Below the pieces are notes generated by a model that saw nothing but the letters and a program-made list of their open reading frames with translations, was not told where the DNA came from and searched no databases. Positions 7,536 to 16,612 of a stretch of 64,000 nt of DNA are shown here, piece after piece (within the stretch, counting starts at the first letter, position 1; each line of letters begins with the position of its first letter). Made by a program: the position numbers and the translations under genes. Source of the DNA: Pseudobutyrivibrio xylanivorans (GTDB taxonomy: Bacteria > Bacillota > Clostridia > Lachnospirales > Lachnospiraceae); contig NZ_CP043028.1 of NCBI RefSeq assembly GCF_008935055.1, positions 963,901-1,027,900 of the forward strand. Direction: 5' to 3'.

Positions 7536-8294
7536 TTAAAGTGTAATCCCTTGTATTTTGGCTAATTCTGTGAATACTTCACCAATTCTTTCATGAATAA
7601 TTAATGTATTCTCAGCTTTTCGCACATTAATATCACTCTGGTTAATTACCACAAGATATTTTCCGTGGAAGTAATTCACAAAGGATGCTGCTGGGTAAAC
7701 TGTAAGTGAAGTGCCACCAATAATCATCATATCCGCACTTGATATTGCAGTAATTGCACCCTCAACCTGGTCCTCAGGTAATCCTTCCTCGTAAAGAGTG
7801 ATATCTGCTCTGACCACGCCACCGCAGTAATCACACTTTGGAATATCGTCCTTTGAATCAAATATATAATCAACAGGATAGCTTGTTCCACAGTTCATGC
7901 AATAATTTCTAAGCGCACTTCCATGAATCTCATATACCTTATGACTGCCGGCCTTCTGATGAAGACCGTCAATATTCTGAGTAACTACGCCAATGAGCTT
8001 GCCCATTTCCTCCAGCTTTGCAAGATATTTATGGGCATTGTTCGGCTCTATATTTCTGGTATCCATCTTCTGCCTATGAAACTCAAAATAAACCTTTGGT
8101 TCATGCATTAGACAGCTATGGCTCAACAAATATTCAGGCTGATACATGTCAAACCTTACATCATGCTGATTGTAAAGGCCATCCTTGCTTCTGAAGTCTG
8201 GAATACCGCTTTCTGTAGAAACCCCTGCGCCTCCGAAAAAGACGATTTTCTGAGAATCATCAATCATTTCCTTTAGCTTTTCAATATTCTCCAA
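7536..8294 (-). CDS. Sir2-family NAD-dependent protein deacylase
   Basis: The 252-residue protein has the sirtuin core: FFGGAGVSTESGIPDFRS for NAD binding, VVTQNIDGLHQKAG with the catalytic region, and YEIHGSALRNY with the active-site His. Zinc cysteines CMNC and CDYC follow, then GTSLTVYPAASFV. Sirtuins remove acyl groups from lysines using NAD. The gene follows rsmI after 14 bases and looks like the last member of the leftward run that begins with the speA-like gene. Substrate preference cannot be read from the sequence. Confidence 0.93.
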   Translation of the reverse strand: MENIEKLKEMIDDSQKIVFFGGAGVSTESGIPDFRSKDGLYNQHDVRFDMYQPEYLLSHSCLMHEPKVYFEFHRQKMDTRNIEPNNAHKYLAKLEEMGKLIGVVTQNIDGLHQKAGSHKVYEIHGSALRNYCMNCGTSYPVDYIFDSKDDIPKCDYCGGVVRADITLYEEGLPEDQVEGAITAISSADMMIIGGTSLTVYPAASFVNYFHGKYLVVINQSDINVRKAENTLIIHERIGEVFTELAKIQGITL

Positions 8295-8308
8295 TACACT
8301 TCCCCTTT

Positions 8309-9148
8309 CTATAATAACGCGTTGTAAATATCGCGTTTGCTAACACCCCTGTCTTTTGCCACAGCTTTCATAGCTTCCTTTTTGTCCATTCCCTTTGAAA
8401 GGTACATATCCATATGCTCCTGAATAGTCATCTCCTCAAAAGCTGCTCTTGCCTCTTCTATAACCTCCGCCTTTGACTTCCCGGCAATTACAAGAACATA
8501 CTCACCCCTTGGATCTTTGGTTTCGTAGGATTTAAGCGCACCACCTAAGGTAGTTTTTTCCTTTTCCTCATGCTTTTTTGTAAGCTCGCGACAAAGGGTT
8601 ATTCCTCTGTCCTCACCAAGAGTCTCTGTCAACTCCTTTAAGGTTCCAATCAAATGATGTGGAGCCTCGTATACTATAATAGTTCTTGTTTCATTCTTTA
8701 TTTCTTCAAGAACCCTACGACGCTCTTTTTTATCCTTTGGTAAAAATGCTTCAAAGGCAAAACGTCTACAGGCCTGACCTGACATAGTAACCGCTGTAAT
8801 ACAGGCTGCTGGTCCTGGAACAGAAGTAACTTCAATTCCTTCCTCATAGCACATTGCTACAAGCTCTTCACCTGGATCTGAGATACCAGGGGTTCCTGCA
8901 TCTGTTACTACCGCAATATTCTGACCCTCTTTCAACTTGGCAATAAGAGAAACTGCCTTATCTACCTTGTTGAACTCGTGATAGCTTGTCATTGGGGTAT
9001 CTATCTCAAAGTGATTTAGTAGCTTTATTGAATTTCGGGTATCCTCTGCAGCAATCAAATCTACTTCCTTCAGGATACGCACTGCACGAAAGGTCATATC
9101 TTCAAGATTGCCGATTGGTGTTGCTACCAGGTAAAGTGTTCCACTCAT
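8309..9148 (-). CDS. rsmI: 16S rRNA (cytidine1402-2'-O)-methyltransferase RsmI
   Basis: The 279-residue protein begins GTLYLVATPIGNLEDMTFRA, the RsmI hallmark, followed by LIAAEDTRNS, VVTDAGTPGISDPGEELV and VPGPAACITAV of the tetrapyrrole-methylase fold. RsmI uses SAM to 2'-O-methylate C1402 in the ribosomal decoding centre. It starts one base after the trmN6-like stop, in the same relative place as yabC in Bacillus. Confidence 0.95.
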   Translation of the reverse strand: MSGTLYLVATPIGNLEDMTFRAVRILKEVDLIAAEDTRNSIKLLNHFEIDTPMTSYHEFNKVDKAVSLIAKLKEGQNIAVVTDAGTPGISDPGEELVAMCYEEGIEVTSVPGPAACITAVTMSGQACRRFAFEAFLPKDKKERRRVLEEIKNETRTIIVYEAPHHLIGTLKELTETLGEDRGITLCRELTKKHEEKEKTTLGGALKSYETKDPRGEYVLVIAGKSKAEVIEEARAAFEEMTIQEHMDMYLSKGMDKKEAMKAVAKDRGVSKRDIYNALL

Positions 9149-9898
9149 CTATTTCTCCATTATCATTCCGTATATCTTATATATTTCCTCTGTATATTGG
9201 CCTGGGGCATCGTATACAATAAGTGGTGCTTCAACTGTGAGCTGGGCTCCTCCACCCTTTACACCTTCAATTAGCACCATGTTTGGTTCTTTGTCTACAA
9301 ATGGATATACAAGCCTCATGCGCTTCGGCTCAAGCTTGTACTGCTTCATCAGTGTGATTATCTCCACCAGTCTGAAAGGGCGATGAACGAAATAGCATCT
9401 ACCCTTAGGCTTCAGAACAGCCGCTGTCTGACTTATCACATCCTCAAGAGAACACAACAGCTCGTGTCTTGCAATAGCCTTTGCATCGTTAGGATTCTTC
9501 AGACCATGATGATTTGTCATGTACGGCGGATTACTTGTAACTACATTCATTGAACCTTTTCCAAAAAATTCCGATGCAGACTTAATATCACCTTCTATTA
9601 TATCAATTTTATCCTGTAATCCATTAAATAAAACAGAACGATTAGCCATTTCTGCACTTTCTGGCTGGATCTCTAAGCCTGTAAAGTGTGAACCTTCTGT
9701 CTTAGCTTCAAGCAAAATTGGCAAAATTCCGGTGCCAGTTCCCATATCAAGAACCGTCTCCCCTGGCTTCACCTTCGCGAAGTCAGATAACAAGACAGCA
9801 TCCATGCCAAAACAGAATTTGTCAGGATGCTGAATAATTTTATATCCATTTATTTGTAGATCATCTAATCGCTCATCAGAGCGCACAAGATTTTCCAT
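9149..9898 (-). CDS. tRNA1(Val) (adenine37-N6)-methyltransferase-like protein
   Basis: This 249-residue class I SAM methyltransferase has VLDMGTGTGILPILL (SAM loop) and VVTSNPPYM, the NPPY motif of N6-adenine methyltransferases, with N-terminal YKIIQHPDKFCFGMDAVLLSDF typical of the TrmN6/YfiC/YabB group. It overlaps the ricT stop by a TAATG junction and precedes rsmI, matching yabB in Bacillus. Modification of A37 in tRNA-Val is the known role of the E. coli member; the actual substrate here is inferred. Confidence 0.88.
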   Translation of the reverse strand: MENLVRSDERLDDLQINGYKIIQHPDKFCFGMDAVLLSDFAKVKPGETVLDMGTGTGILPILLEAKTEGSHFTGLEIQPESAEMANRSVLFNGLQDKIDIIEGDIKSASEFFGKGSMNVVTSNPPYMTNHHGLKNPNDAKAIARHELLCSLEDVISQTAAVLKPKGRCYFVHRPFRLVEIITLMKQYKLEPKRMRLVYPFVDKEPNMVLIEGVKGGGAQLTVEAPLIVYDAPGQYTEEIYKIYGMIMEK

Positions 9899-10776
9899 TA
9901 ATTCTTGTCCTCCAGGTCGGCAAGCTCCTTAGCTTCTTCCTTAGAAACCTGTACCTTACGCTTTCTAGGCTTGAACTTCAACTGATCTGTAGGGTAGTCC
10001 TTTACCTCTTTAAGATCTCCGTCTTCGAAAAGCACACGTACAGTCTGACGAAGCACATTCACAGACTGAACTGTCCCCTTAAAGCCGTCAGGTGTTGTAA
10101 CCGTGTCATTAATGCCAGGTAGACGACTGTTGAGATATTCGTATGTCTCCTGCTCGTTTTTCAGGCAGCACATAAGTCTTCCGCAAAGACCTGAAATCTT
10201 GGTTGGGTTAAGTGAAAGGTTCTGCTCCTTTGCCATCTTAATTGAAACCGGAACAAAATCAGCAAGATAGCTCTTACAACAGAGCTCTCTACCACAGATA
10301 CCAATTCCACCCATAAGCTTGGTCTCATCTCTCACACCAATCTGTCTAAGCTCGATACGTGTATGGAATACAGCCGCAAGATCCTTTACAAGCTCTCTAA
10401 AATCGATACGTCCATCTGCTGTGAAATAGAAAATTAGCTTGTTGTTGTCGAAGGTATACTCAGCGCCTACCAGCTTCATCTCAAGCTCATGCTTTGTAAT
10501 CTTCTCCTCGCAAATTTTCATTGTCTCTTTTTCTTTTTCAACATTCTTGGCAGCCTTTTTAACATCTTCGGCTGTGGCCTTTCTCATAATCTTCTTGATT
10601 GGACCTGGCACCTCATCGTCGGAAATCTCCTTGTCTACTAAAAGAACTGTTCCAATTTCCACGCCTCGTACTGTTTCAACGATAACCTGGTCTTCTCTTT
10701 TGAGCTCAACCCCATCTGGGTCGAAATAATATACTTTTCCGCCTCCTCTAAAGCGAACGCCTATTACCTTTATCAT
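9898..10776 (-). CDS. ricT: PSP1-domain protein RicT/YaaT
   Basis: The 292-residue protein has the PSP1 domain with the RicT cysteine pattern: GICGRELCCKSYL and GLCGRLMCCLKNEQETY. In Bacillus subtilis YaaT/RicT forms the Y-complex with RicA and RicF, carries an iron-sulfur cluster, and assists RNase Y-dependent mRNA maturation and sporulation. The gene starts directly after holB and overlaps the downstream methyltransferase gene, in the conserved holB-yaaT-yabB order. No yabA gene follows it, unlike in Bacillus. Confidence 0.93.
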   Translation of the reverse strand: MIKVIGVRFRGGGKVYYFDPDGVELKREDQVIVETVRGVEIGTVLLVDKEISDDEVPGPIKKIMRKATAEDVKKAAKNVEKEKETMKICEEKITKHELEMKLVGAEYTFDNNKLIFYFTADGRIDFRELVKDLAAVFHTRIELRQIGVRDETKLMGGIGICGRELCCKSYLADFVPVSIKMAKEQNLSLNPTKISGLCGRLMCCLKNEQETYEYLNSRLPGINDTVTTPDGFKGTVQSVNVLRQTVRVLFEDGDLKEVKDYPTDQLKFKPRKRKVQVSKEEAKELADLEDKN

Positions 10777-11820
10777 CTATTTACTGTTCTCCTTCAACGC
10801 CTGTATTAAAAGCATTATCGTCAATTCAAAGTTGACATTTGCATTAAGTCTGGCTCTTGTCTCTGCAATTTCATTAATTATATGATTCAAGCCACTGTAT
10901 GAGCAATGCTGTGCCTGCTCGTGTATATCAAACGCATCCTCCTTAAATAAAAGAAGGTTATCATTCAATGTCGCTTTATATAATAGCACATCTCTGTACC
11001 AAAGGGTGATTAAATCTAGCATTTGCTCCACGAAACCCTGAAATTTCTCAGCATCTGTGTCCTCTGCCTTCTTGTCGGATTCATTAGCGGCCTTGATATC
11101 TTTTACTTCATCGGCTATCTGTTGCTCATCCATTCGTCCTGCGCGCTTGCATATAGAAACCACCTTGTCCTTCACCTCAGAAAAGCTTACGTCTGTCGCA
11201 AGAGCAATGGCTTTTCCAACATTTCCCTGGGCAAAGTTTGCCACCATTTCAGCCTGATAATCCACTGTTTCATACTTCGTCTGCAGGATGTTTCTAATAC
11301 TTGCAGTATCTACGGTCTTTGTTTGAATAAGAACGCATCGGGATAATATGGTTTGCAAGAATGCATTATGATTTGCTGTCAGCAAAATAATGATGGCATA
11401 TTCAGGCGGCTCCTCTATTGTCTTGAGGATTGCATTTTGAGCCTGAGGATTCATTCTCTCTGCTTCCTCAACAATATAGATTTTGAATTTATTACTATAG
11501 GGCTTAATATCAACGTCATTTACGATTTTCTCTCGAATCACATCAACACTTATGTTGCTTTTGCCCTCTTCCCTAGAAACATAAATAATGTCTGGATTGT
11601 TGTGGCTCAGACTCTGCTTACAGCAGTGGCACTCTCCACAAGCATCATCAGCTGATGGATTCTCACACTGAAGCATTGCTGCAAAAGCCTCTGCCAGCAT
11701 CATTTTTCCAGAGCCCTTTTCTCCGCTGAAAATATAGGCGTGGCTGTGCTTTCCTGTATTTACTGCATTTTTAAGAAGGCTCTTTGCATCTTCCTGGCCT
11801 ACAATTTCCGCAAAGCTCAT
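10777..11820 (-). CDS. holB: DNA polymerase III delta' subunit
   Basis: The 347-residue AAA+ protein starts with FAEIVGQEDAKSLL and has a Walker A-like GEKGSGKMMLAEAF, a zinc cysteine cluster (CGECHCC, with an upstream Cys), and sensor-1 region LKTIEEPPEYAIIILLT with ILSRC. It is the clamp-loader delta' subunit that helps open the sliding clamp encoded by dnaN in this window. The gene lies between yaaR and ricT, as in Bacillus. Confidence 0.92.
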   Translation of the reverse strand: MSFAEIVGQEDAKSLLKNAVNTGKHSHAYIFSGEKGSGKMMLAEAFAAMLQCENPSADDACGECHCCKQSLSHNNPDIIYVSREEGKSNISVDVIREKIVNDVDIKPYSNKFKIYIVEEAERMNPQAQNAILKTIEEPPEYAIIILLTANHNAFLQTILSRCVLIQTKTVDTASIRNILQTKYETVDYQAEMVANFAQGNVGKAIALATDVSFSEVKDKVVSICKRAGRMDEQQIADEVKDIKAANESDKKAEDTDAEKFQGFVEQMLDLITLWYRDVLLYKATLNDNLLLFKEDAFDIHEQAQHCSYSGLNHIINEIAETRARLNANVNFELTIMLLIQALKENSK

Positions 11821-11852
11821 TTATTACTATTCTCCCGTTTACTACAAAATCC

Positions 11853-12293
11853 TTAGGTGATGATATCAAGGAGTAATCCTCTGATTTCGTCAACTCGGTT
11901 TAATATATCCAAGTGGTCTCGCTCATCCTGAACTAGGGCTGTTGCCAATTCATCCATATGCTCATCCACAAGCTTTATCATACCATAAACCCTGTGACGA
12001 CCTCGTCTATCCAAAAAATTCTCTCTGGAAAACTTATGAGAGCGATTTACTACTTCATTCAAAAAATCCTTTACAAGTCCGCGATAGCGCTTCATATCGC
12101 GAATATCCATATGCTCAGATAAAAGCTTACCCTGAGTAGTGATGTCATTCAAAAGGTTCGTTAATTTTTCCTGAAGCTCGGCATCATCAACCGCAGCAGC
12201 TAGTGTGAATTTGAAGGTGTCATCCACTGGCGCTGTTTGTTTGGCTGCTTCTGCTGGTTGTACCTGACTAACATCACTTACTCGAATATCCAT
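11853..12293 (-). CDS. YaaR (DUF327) family protein
   Basis: The 146-residue protein matches the YaaR family in length and pattern: an N-terminal variable segment, then [42 protein letters not shown] helices, the [30 protein letters not shown] core and a helical C-terminus. The family has no settled function. Its fixed place next to holB is a useful synteny marker. It starts 9 bases after the guanylate-kinase-like gene. Confidence 0.85.
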   Translation of the reverse strand: MDIRVSDVSQVQPAEAAKQTAPVDDTFKFTLAAAVDDAELQEKLTNLLNDITTQGKLLSEHMDIRDMKRYRGLVKDFLNEVVNRSHKFSRENFLDRRGRHRVYGMIKLVDEHMDELATALVQDERDHLDILNRVDEIRGLLLDIIT

Positions 12294-12302
12294 ATTGCAC
12301 CT

Positions 12303-12887
12303 CTACTTATTGATAAATTCCGCTATCCTATCGCTTGTAATCGTGCTATTCTCGTTGTTATTGAATACATTGGTAATTCTGGCTTTCTTTAGATTTTCCT
12401 CTGAAAAATCCTGCTGGTCTGCAAGAAATCTTCGGCACATCTCCTCATACTTAGGATGCTCCTGACTTCTTTCACGCTCAAGTGCCCTGCTCAATCTGAT
12501 GCCATCGTCTACCTCTATATATATCGGCAAAACCTTTTCCTCTCCGTAATAATCGCGGATTTTCACAAAGCTTTCAACAGTTCCTATAATGAGATAATCG
12601 TTATTCTCGAGATCTACATTCCCATCATCCACGGTAAAATAAAACCATGGGCCATGAACTGTGTTATATTCACGAATTTCAATTACTTTTCCGTCTTCAA
12701 TAAGCTTATCCTTCTGTTCTACTGATACAAAATTGTACTCATCCCCTGGCTTTTCATGGCTTCTAATTGGACGGGTCGTGTATGAAACTATCCTCTTTAG
12801 GTTAACATCTTCCCTCTCTAGCAAGAGCTTAAATATAGTGTCCTTTCCTGATGAGCTCTTGCCCATTATGCAATAAATACTACCCAT
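12303..12887 (-). CDS. Guanylate-kinase-like P-loop protein
   Basis: The 194-residue protein has a P-loop GKSSSGKDTIF in place of the usual GPSGAGKST, and the guanylate-kinase signature SYTTRPIRSHEKPGDEYNFV. A lid-like region (ALERERSQEHPKYEEMCRRF) follows. In Bacillus this slot between yaaO and yaaQ holds thymidylate kinase tmk. The altered P-loop and low overall match suggest a divergent paralog rather than the housekeeping guanylate kinase. It may phosphorylate another nucleotide or serve regulation. Confidence 0.8.
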   Translation of the reverse strand: MGSIYCIMGKSSSGKDTIFKLLLEREDVNLKRIVSYTTRPIRSHEKPGDEYNFVSVEQKDKLIEDGKVIEIREYNTVHGPWFYFTVDDGNVDLENNDYLIIGTVESFVKIRDYYGEEKVLPIYIEVDDGIRLSRALERERSQEHPKYEEMCRRFLADQQDFSEENLKKARITNVFNNNENSTITSDRIAEFINK

Positions 12888-12933
12888 ATAATCCTCTTCT
12901 TCTTTTAATATAAAAAGTATAATTCACAAAGCC

Positions 12934-14292
12934 TTAATTGACAACGGAGATACTGTCATTGCTAAGTCCCGTCACATGAAGTCCCTTTATCTTAGCCTCA
13001 TGTATGATTTCAATTACCTGCTCTGTTATTTCTTCTCCTGGAACCACAATAGGAGCCCCTGGTGGATAAATGCATATCATTTCTGCTGAAACCTTACCCA
13101 GCGCTTCATTTAAATCCACCTGATTCTCATTTCCAGCTTTCGCTTCATATATCTCCATTCTCTTTGACGGAACCATAGCTAGATTAGGTACGGATATTTG
13201 GCCTTCCTCCAAGGTCTTATCTATATCTACCAAGGCATTTTTCAAACGCTCAAAGCCTTCTTTACTATCCATAATGCTAGTCATTCCAAGAACATAAGCA
13301 AAGCTAGATAGTTCTGTTTCTATATTGTATTTTTCCCTAAGAATTTTAGCCAGCTGCACTCCGGTACTGTTGCTATTTTTCGTGGAAATAATAAGCTTTC
13401 CAGGATCTTTTACCTCGGCTGCTGCCTGTATAAGCTGAATATGCTTCAATTCTCCACATGCCTTGTAAAAATCCTGAAGTTTATCCACATATTCTTGGAA
13501 TAATTCGCTGTTTTTTTCTAACTTATCAAGACAATCACTTATTGAATTCATAAGTACATAGGATGGCGAGCTAGTCTCAAAAATATCAAGTGCCTGACGT
13601 ACACGAGCTCTGTCAATCCGTTTTCCAGAAATGTGCATTGCAGCGGTCTGGGTCAGGCTTGGTAATGTTTTATGGAGACTTTGTATTGTGATATCTGCTA
13701 TTCCTATAGCTTTTTCTTTAAAATACTCATTGAATCCAAGATGAGCTCCATGGGCCTGATCCACAATAAGCAAGATGCCATTTTCATGGCAATAATCCCC
13801 TATTTCCTTAATTTTACAGTGATAACCCTCATAGGTTGGACTTGTAAGTATAATAGCTTTTACTGATACTTGCCGCTGGGCAGCCTTTTGAACCTGCTTC
13901 AGCGTCACAGCCTCAAAAATACCATCTTCTCTTACAGTAGGATAAATGTAATCCACCTTCAAACGTCTAAGCATTACCGCATTATAAACGCTTTTGTGAG
14001 AATTCCTTTGAATTAAGACACAATCTCCTTCGTTACAAGCAGCATAAACAGCTGCGAGGTTTCCAACTGTAGAGCCTCCAACAAGCATATAACTGTCATC
14101 AGCCCCAAAGATTTTTGCCATCCTTTTCTCTTCTTCAAGCAAAACTCCTTCTGGGTCGTGTAAATCATCCACTCCCTCAACCTCTGTCATATCTATCTCG
14201 TAGATCCCTGAAAGCCTGCGTTTGTGTCCTGGCATATGGAATGGATACATATTCGATTTGGAATAATTCTCAAGTGTCTCTTTTAAACTCAT
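12934..14292 (-). CDS. PLP-dependent Orn/Lys/Arg decarboxylase (YaaO/SpeA-like)
   Basis: The 452-residue protein is a fold-type I decarboxylase of the short, Bacillus YaaO-like form. It has PFHMPGHKRR near the N-terminus, GGSTVGNLAAVYA, LIVDQAHGAHLGF and the PLP-lysine motif IQSLHKTLPSLTQTAAMHI. A C-terminal domain (about 300-450) includes CIYPPGAPIVVPGE. It would decarboxylate arginine, lysine or ornithine to a polyamine precursor; the substrate is undetermined. It heads the leftward run to sir2 and is divergent from the mobA-like gene, sharing an AT-rich 70-bp gap. Confidence 0.9.
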   Translation of the reverse strand: MSLKETLENYSKSNMYPFHMPGHKRRLSGIYEIDMTEVEGVDDLHDPEGVLLEEEKRMAKIFGADDSYMLVGGSTVGNLAAVYAACNEGDCVLIQRNSHKSVYNAVMLRRLKVDYIYPTVREDGIFEAVTLKQVQKAAQRQVSVKAIILTSPTYEGYHCKIKEIGDYCHENGILLIVDQAHGAHLGFNEYFKEKAIGIADITIQSLHKTLPSLTQTAAMHISGKRIDRARVRQALDIFETSSPSYVLMNSISDCLDKLEKNSELFQEYVDKLQDFYKACGELKHIQLIQAAAEVKDPGKLIISTKNSNSTGVQLAKILREKYNIETELSSFAYVLGMTSIMDSKEGFERLKNALVDIDKTLEEGQISVPNLAMVPSKRMEIYEAKAGNENQVDLNEALGKVSAEMICIYPPGAPIVVPGEEITEQVIEIIHEAKIKGLHVTGLSNDSISVVN

Positions 14293-14361
14293 AATTTCTA
14301 TTGTGACTTTTATTTTATATATAAAATGAATATAATATTTCTAAATCATCAGGAGGTACAC

Positions 14362-14979
14362 ATGAACAGAACTCTAGTAATTCTCTGCGGTGGCGACAGC
14401 TCTCGCATGGGCACTAAGAAAGCTCTTTTACCATTTGAAGATAAGACAATGGTTGAATATATCTATGATAAATTCAGCCCTTTTTTTGATAAAGTCTATC
14501 TTTCTGTAAATGAGCGAGGTGACCTTACTCATTTAGGTCTCGATGCCCAGGAAATTCCTGATATTTCTAGAAATGCTGGTCCTTATGGCGCTATTCTGTC
14601 ATGCCTGACTATGCTTTCAGGGGATAGAGCCTTTTTCATGTCAGTGGATACTCCATTTATGGACCCTCGTATTGCTGTGTATCTCTACGACCAGTCTTAC
14701 AACTATGATATAACCAGTTTTAAGTTTTCTGGTGAATTCTTAGATACAATCTGTGGAGTTTACAACAAGCGTTGTATAGGTCCGCTTTTTAAAAGTGTGT
14801 TCTTTAAACAAACAACCAGAAGCTACATTGAGGATCGCTGCTATACTAACCTTATTGATACTGAGGAAATTGAAACTCTTTCCAGCATATCAATGGAACA
14901 GCAATTCTTCAAAGTAAATGATAGAAGCTCGTACTACTATGCTGTTTTTTCTATCCTAAAGCACAATTTTGTTTGCTAA
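14362..14979 (+). CDS. MobA-like nucleotidyltransferase
   Basis: The 205-residue protein has the MobA N-terminal loop LVILCGGDSSRMGTKKALLPF, then NAGPYGAILSCL and SVDTPFMDP. These match molybdenum cofactor guanylyltransferases, which attach GMP to molybdopterin. The start at 14362 has AGGAGG at 5-base spacing; an upstream in-frame ATG at 14326 lacks a site. No other molybdopterin genes are in the window, so it could be a related sugar or nucleotide transferase. The C-terminal third is less conserved. It stands alone between two leftward units. Confidence 0.75.
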   Translation: MNRTLVILCGGDSSRMGTKKALLPFEDKTMVEYIYDKFSPFFDKVYLSVNERGDLTHLGLDAQEIPDISRNAGPYGAILSCLTMLSGDRAFFMSVDTPFMDPRIAVYLYDQSYNYDITSFKFSGEFLDTICGVYNKRCIGPLFKSVFFKQTTRSYIEDRCYTNLIDTEEIETLSSISMEQQFFKVNDRSSYYYAVFSILKHNFVC

Positions 14980-14995
14980 CTTGTAGTATAAATAT

Positions 14996-15850
14996 TTAGT
15001 CAAGGAAGCGTTTAAGCTGTGGCATCCAATCTCCAAGGAAAACAATATTCTTTTCCATTGCATCCCAAATTGGTTCCAAAAAATTAATTAGACATTTATT
15101 CACGTCCGACCATGTTGGTTCGGACTTCTTTTTTTGTCGTAATTCAACTTTCCACTTTCTTTTCATATAAGTATAATCACCATAGGACTTTAACATACTT
15201 ATTCTGCTATCGTCTATGACAATATTCTTTTCCTGAAGAAGCTTTGACAGACTGTCCTTTATCTTTCGTCCATTCACCGGACAAGATACAAGAATCTCAT
15301 AGGCTATGTAATAATGATCCATATCATTAATCAGTTCAAGCTTTTCTATTATCTCTCCCAAATGTTTAACCAATTCATCTTCCTTTGGATTGGTCAGCAC
15401 CTCCACTGTTCTATTTTCATAGGCTGTGAGCTTTAATGTCAATAATTCCGGTTCATGTGCTCCCCGATGCTTCCTAAAATGAAGTCTGAGTGGAATATAC
15501 ATTTCGTCAACCGTTATCTTTAGGGCTATTCCCGTATCATCAACATTTCCATTTACTATAAATGCTTCCAATGCTCCTTTTGCCATTATTTCTTTAAGTA
15601 CATCTCGCATGTAAAGAATCGCCATCTTATCATCTAATTCTCTAACGTATTCATAATAAATATTTGATATGCAGAGATCCTTGTATATCTTTGTACTAAA
15701 ATCACTTGTATTGCAAAGATATAGCTCATTACAATACTTTCCATTTGCCAGAAGCTCAATGATAATTTCAGCAACAGCTGCGCTGAGTAAATTTTTAAAT
15801 GGAATATTCAGTTTTTCAGATTTTTCCTTTATCTGCAAACGATTAATCAT
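14996..15850 (-). CDS. AbiEii-like protein lacking visible nucleotidyltransferase motifs
   Basis: This 284-residue protein has the N-terminal helix pattern of AbiEii toxins (INRLQIKEKSEKLNIPFKNLL) and the C-terminal TWSDVNKCLINFLEPIWDAM seen in that family. It follows an AbiEi-like gene with a TAATG overlap, the usual AbiE layout. However, where AbiEii toxins carry KGG and DLD motifs (about residues 40-65), it reads NELYLCNTSDFSTKIYKDL, with no Gly-Gly and no DxD. It may be an inactive or repurposed toxin. The assignment rests on gene order and weak similarity. The start at 15850 is preferred over GTG 15859 because of the overlap. Confidence 0.6.
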   Translation of the reverse strand: MINRLQIKEKSEKLNIPFKNLLSAAVAEIIIELLANGKYCNELYLCNTSDFSTKIYKDLCISNIYYEYVRELDDKMAILYMRDVLKEIMAKGALEAFIVNGNVDDTGIALKITVDEMYIPLRLHFRKHRGAHEPELLTLKLTAYENRTVEVLTNPKEDELVKHLGEIIEKLELINDMDHYYIAYEILVSCPVNGRKIKDSLSKLLQEKNIVIDDSRISMLKSYGDYTYMKRKWKVELRQKKKSEPTWSDVNKCLINFLEPIWDAMEKNIVFLGDWMPQLKRFLD

Positions 15851-16482
15851 TAGAGCCACACACCTATCATCGATTGAACCTTCTTTAATACCTTACGTTC
15901 CTTTGCATACTCCATTAGCTTAGCAACATCTTTATCCTCATCCATGATGTATGCCCATACGCCCTTTTTGAAATCTTCCCTATCTACCTTTTCCTGATAT
16001 TTTAAGAAATCGCAAATCAGACGTTCCTTGGTATAAATCTTCATTTTTGCACCTGCAAAATTCGCCTCAGTTACTCCTATTTCCAGTACCTCAGGCTCGG
16101 TATAATATGGCTCCACAATTGGATAATCTATATTAAATCTGGACTTGCTTGTGTTTTTATTGATGGCAATACTCCATTTATATGGTCTGTCCTTCAAATA
16201 TCCATATACATAGAGGGCAGACTCCATAGTAAGAATTCCATCCTCTCCAAAAAGCTTGTAAATCCACTGGTCTTCATCGCACTCAAAGTATTTCGTGGTA
16301 TAATAGCCACTCTTCACACGGATAAGATACCCTTCCTCCACAAATTTCAGCACTCTTCTGTAATCTACCCCTAGAGCATCAATATCGCTAGCTTTTACAA
16401 GACCGCCATTTTTTTCTACTAGATCATTAATCTGCTCTAGCTGGTACTGCTTTTTTTCATCTCTCGATAATAGCATTTCCAT
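15850..16482 (-). CDS. AbiEi-like antitoxin / transcriptional regulator
   Basis: The 210-residue protein starts with a winged helix-turn-helix (YQLEQINDLVEKNGGLVKAS, DIDALGVDYRRVLKFVEEGYLIRVKSGYY) and continues with the AbiEi core, including ILTMESALYVYGYLKDRP and MKIYTKERLICDFLKYQ. AbiEi proteins bind their own promoter and neutralise AbiEii toxins in a type IV system that aborts phage infection. The ATG at 16482 has AAGGAG at 8-base spacing; the GTG at 16491 lies inside that site. The pair stands alone on the minus strand among genes of a different kind, which suggests horizontal gain. Confidence 0.78.
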   Translation of the reverse strand: MEMLLSRDEKKQYQLEQINDLVEKNGGLVKASDIDALGVDYRRVLKFVEEGYLIRVKSGYYTTKYFECDEDQWIYKLFGEDGILTMESALYVYGYLKDRPYKWSIAINKNTSKSRFNIDYPIVEPYYTEPEVLEIGVTEANFAGAKMKIYTKERLICDFLKYQEKVDREDFKKGVWAYIMDEDKDVAKLMEYAKERKVLKKVQSMIGVWL

Positions 16483-16612
16483 TTTTTCCACTCCTTACTC
16501 TTTAACGAGGTAACTTATTATCATTATCACATTAACTGAAACTGCTGTCAAACTCTTATATTTGTCGTATAATATAAAAGAATTTATTCATATTGTCTTA
16601 CAGGGGGATTTT

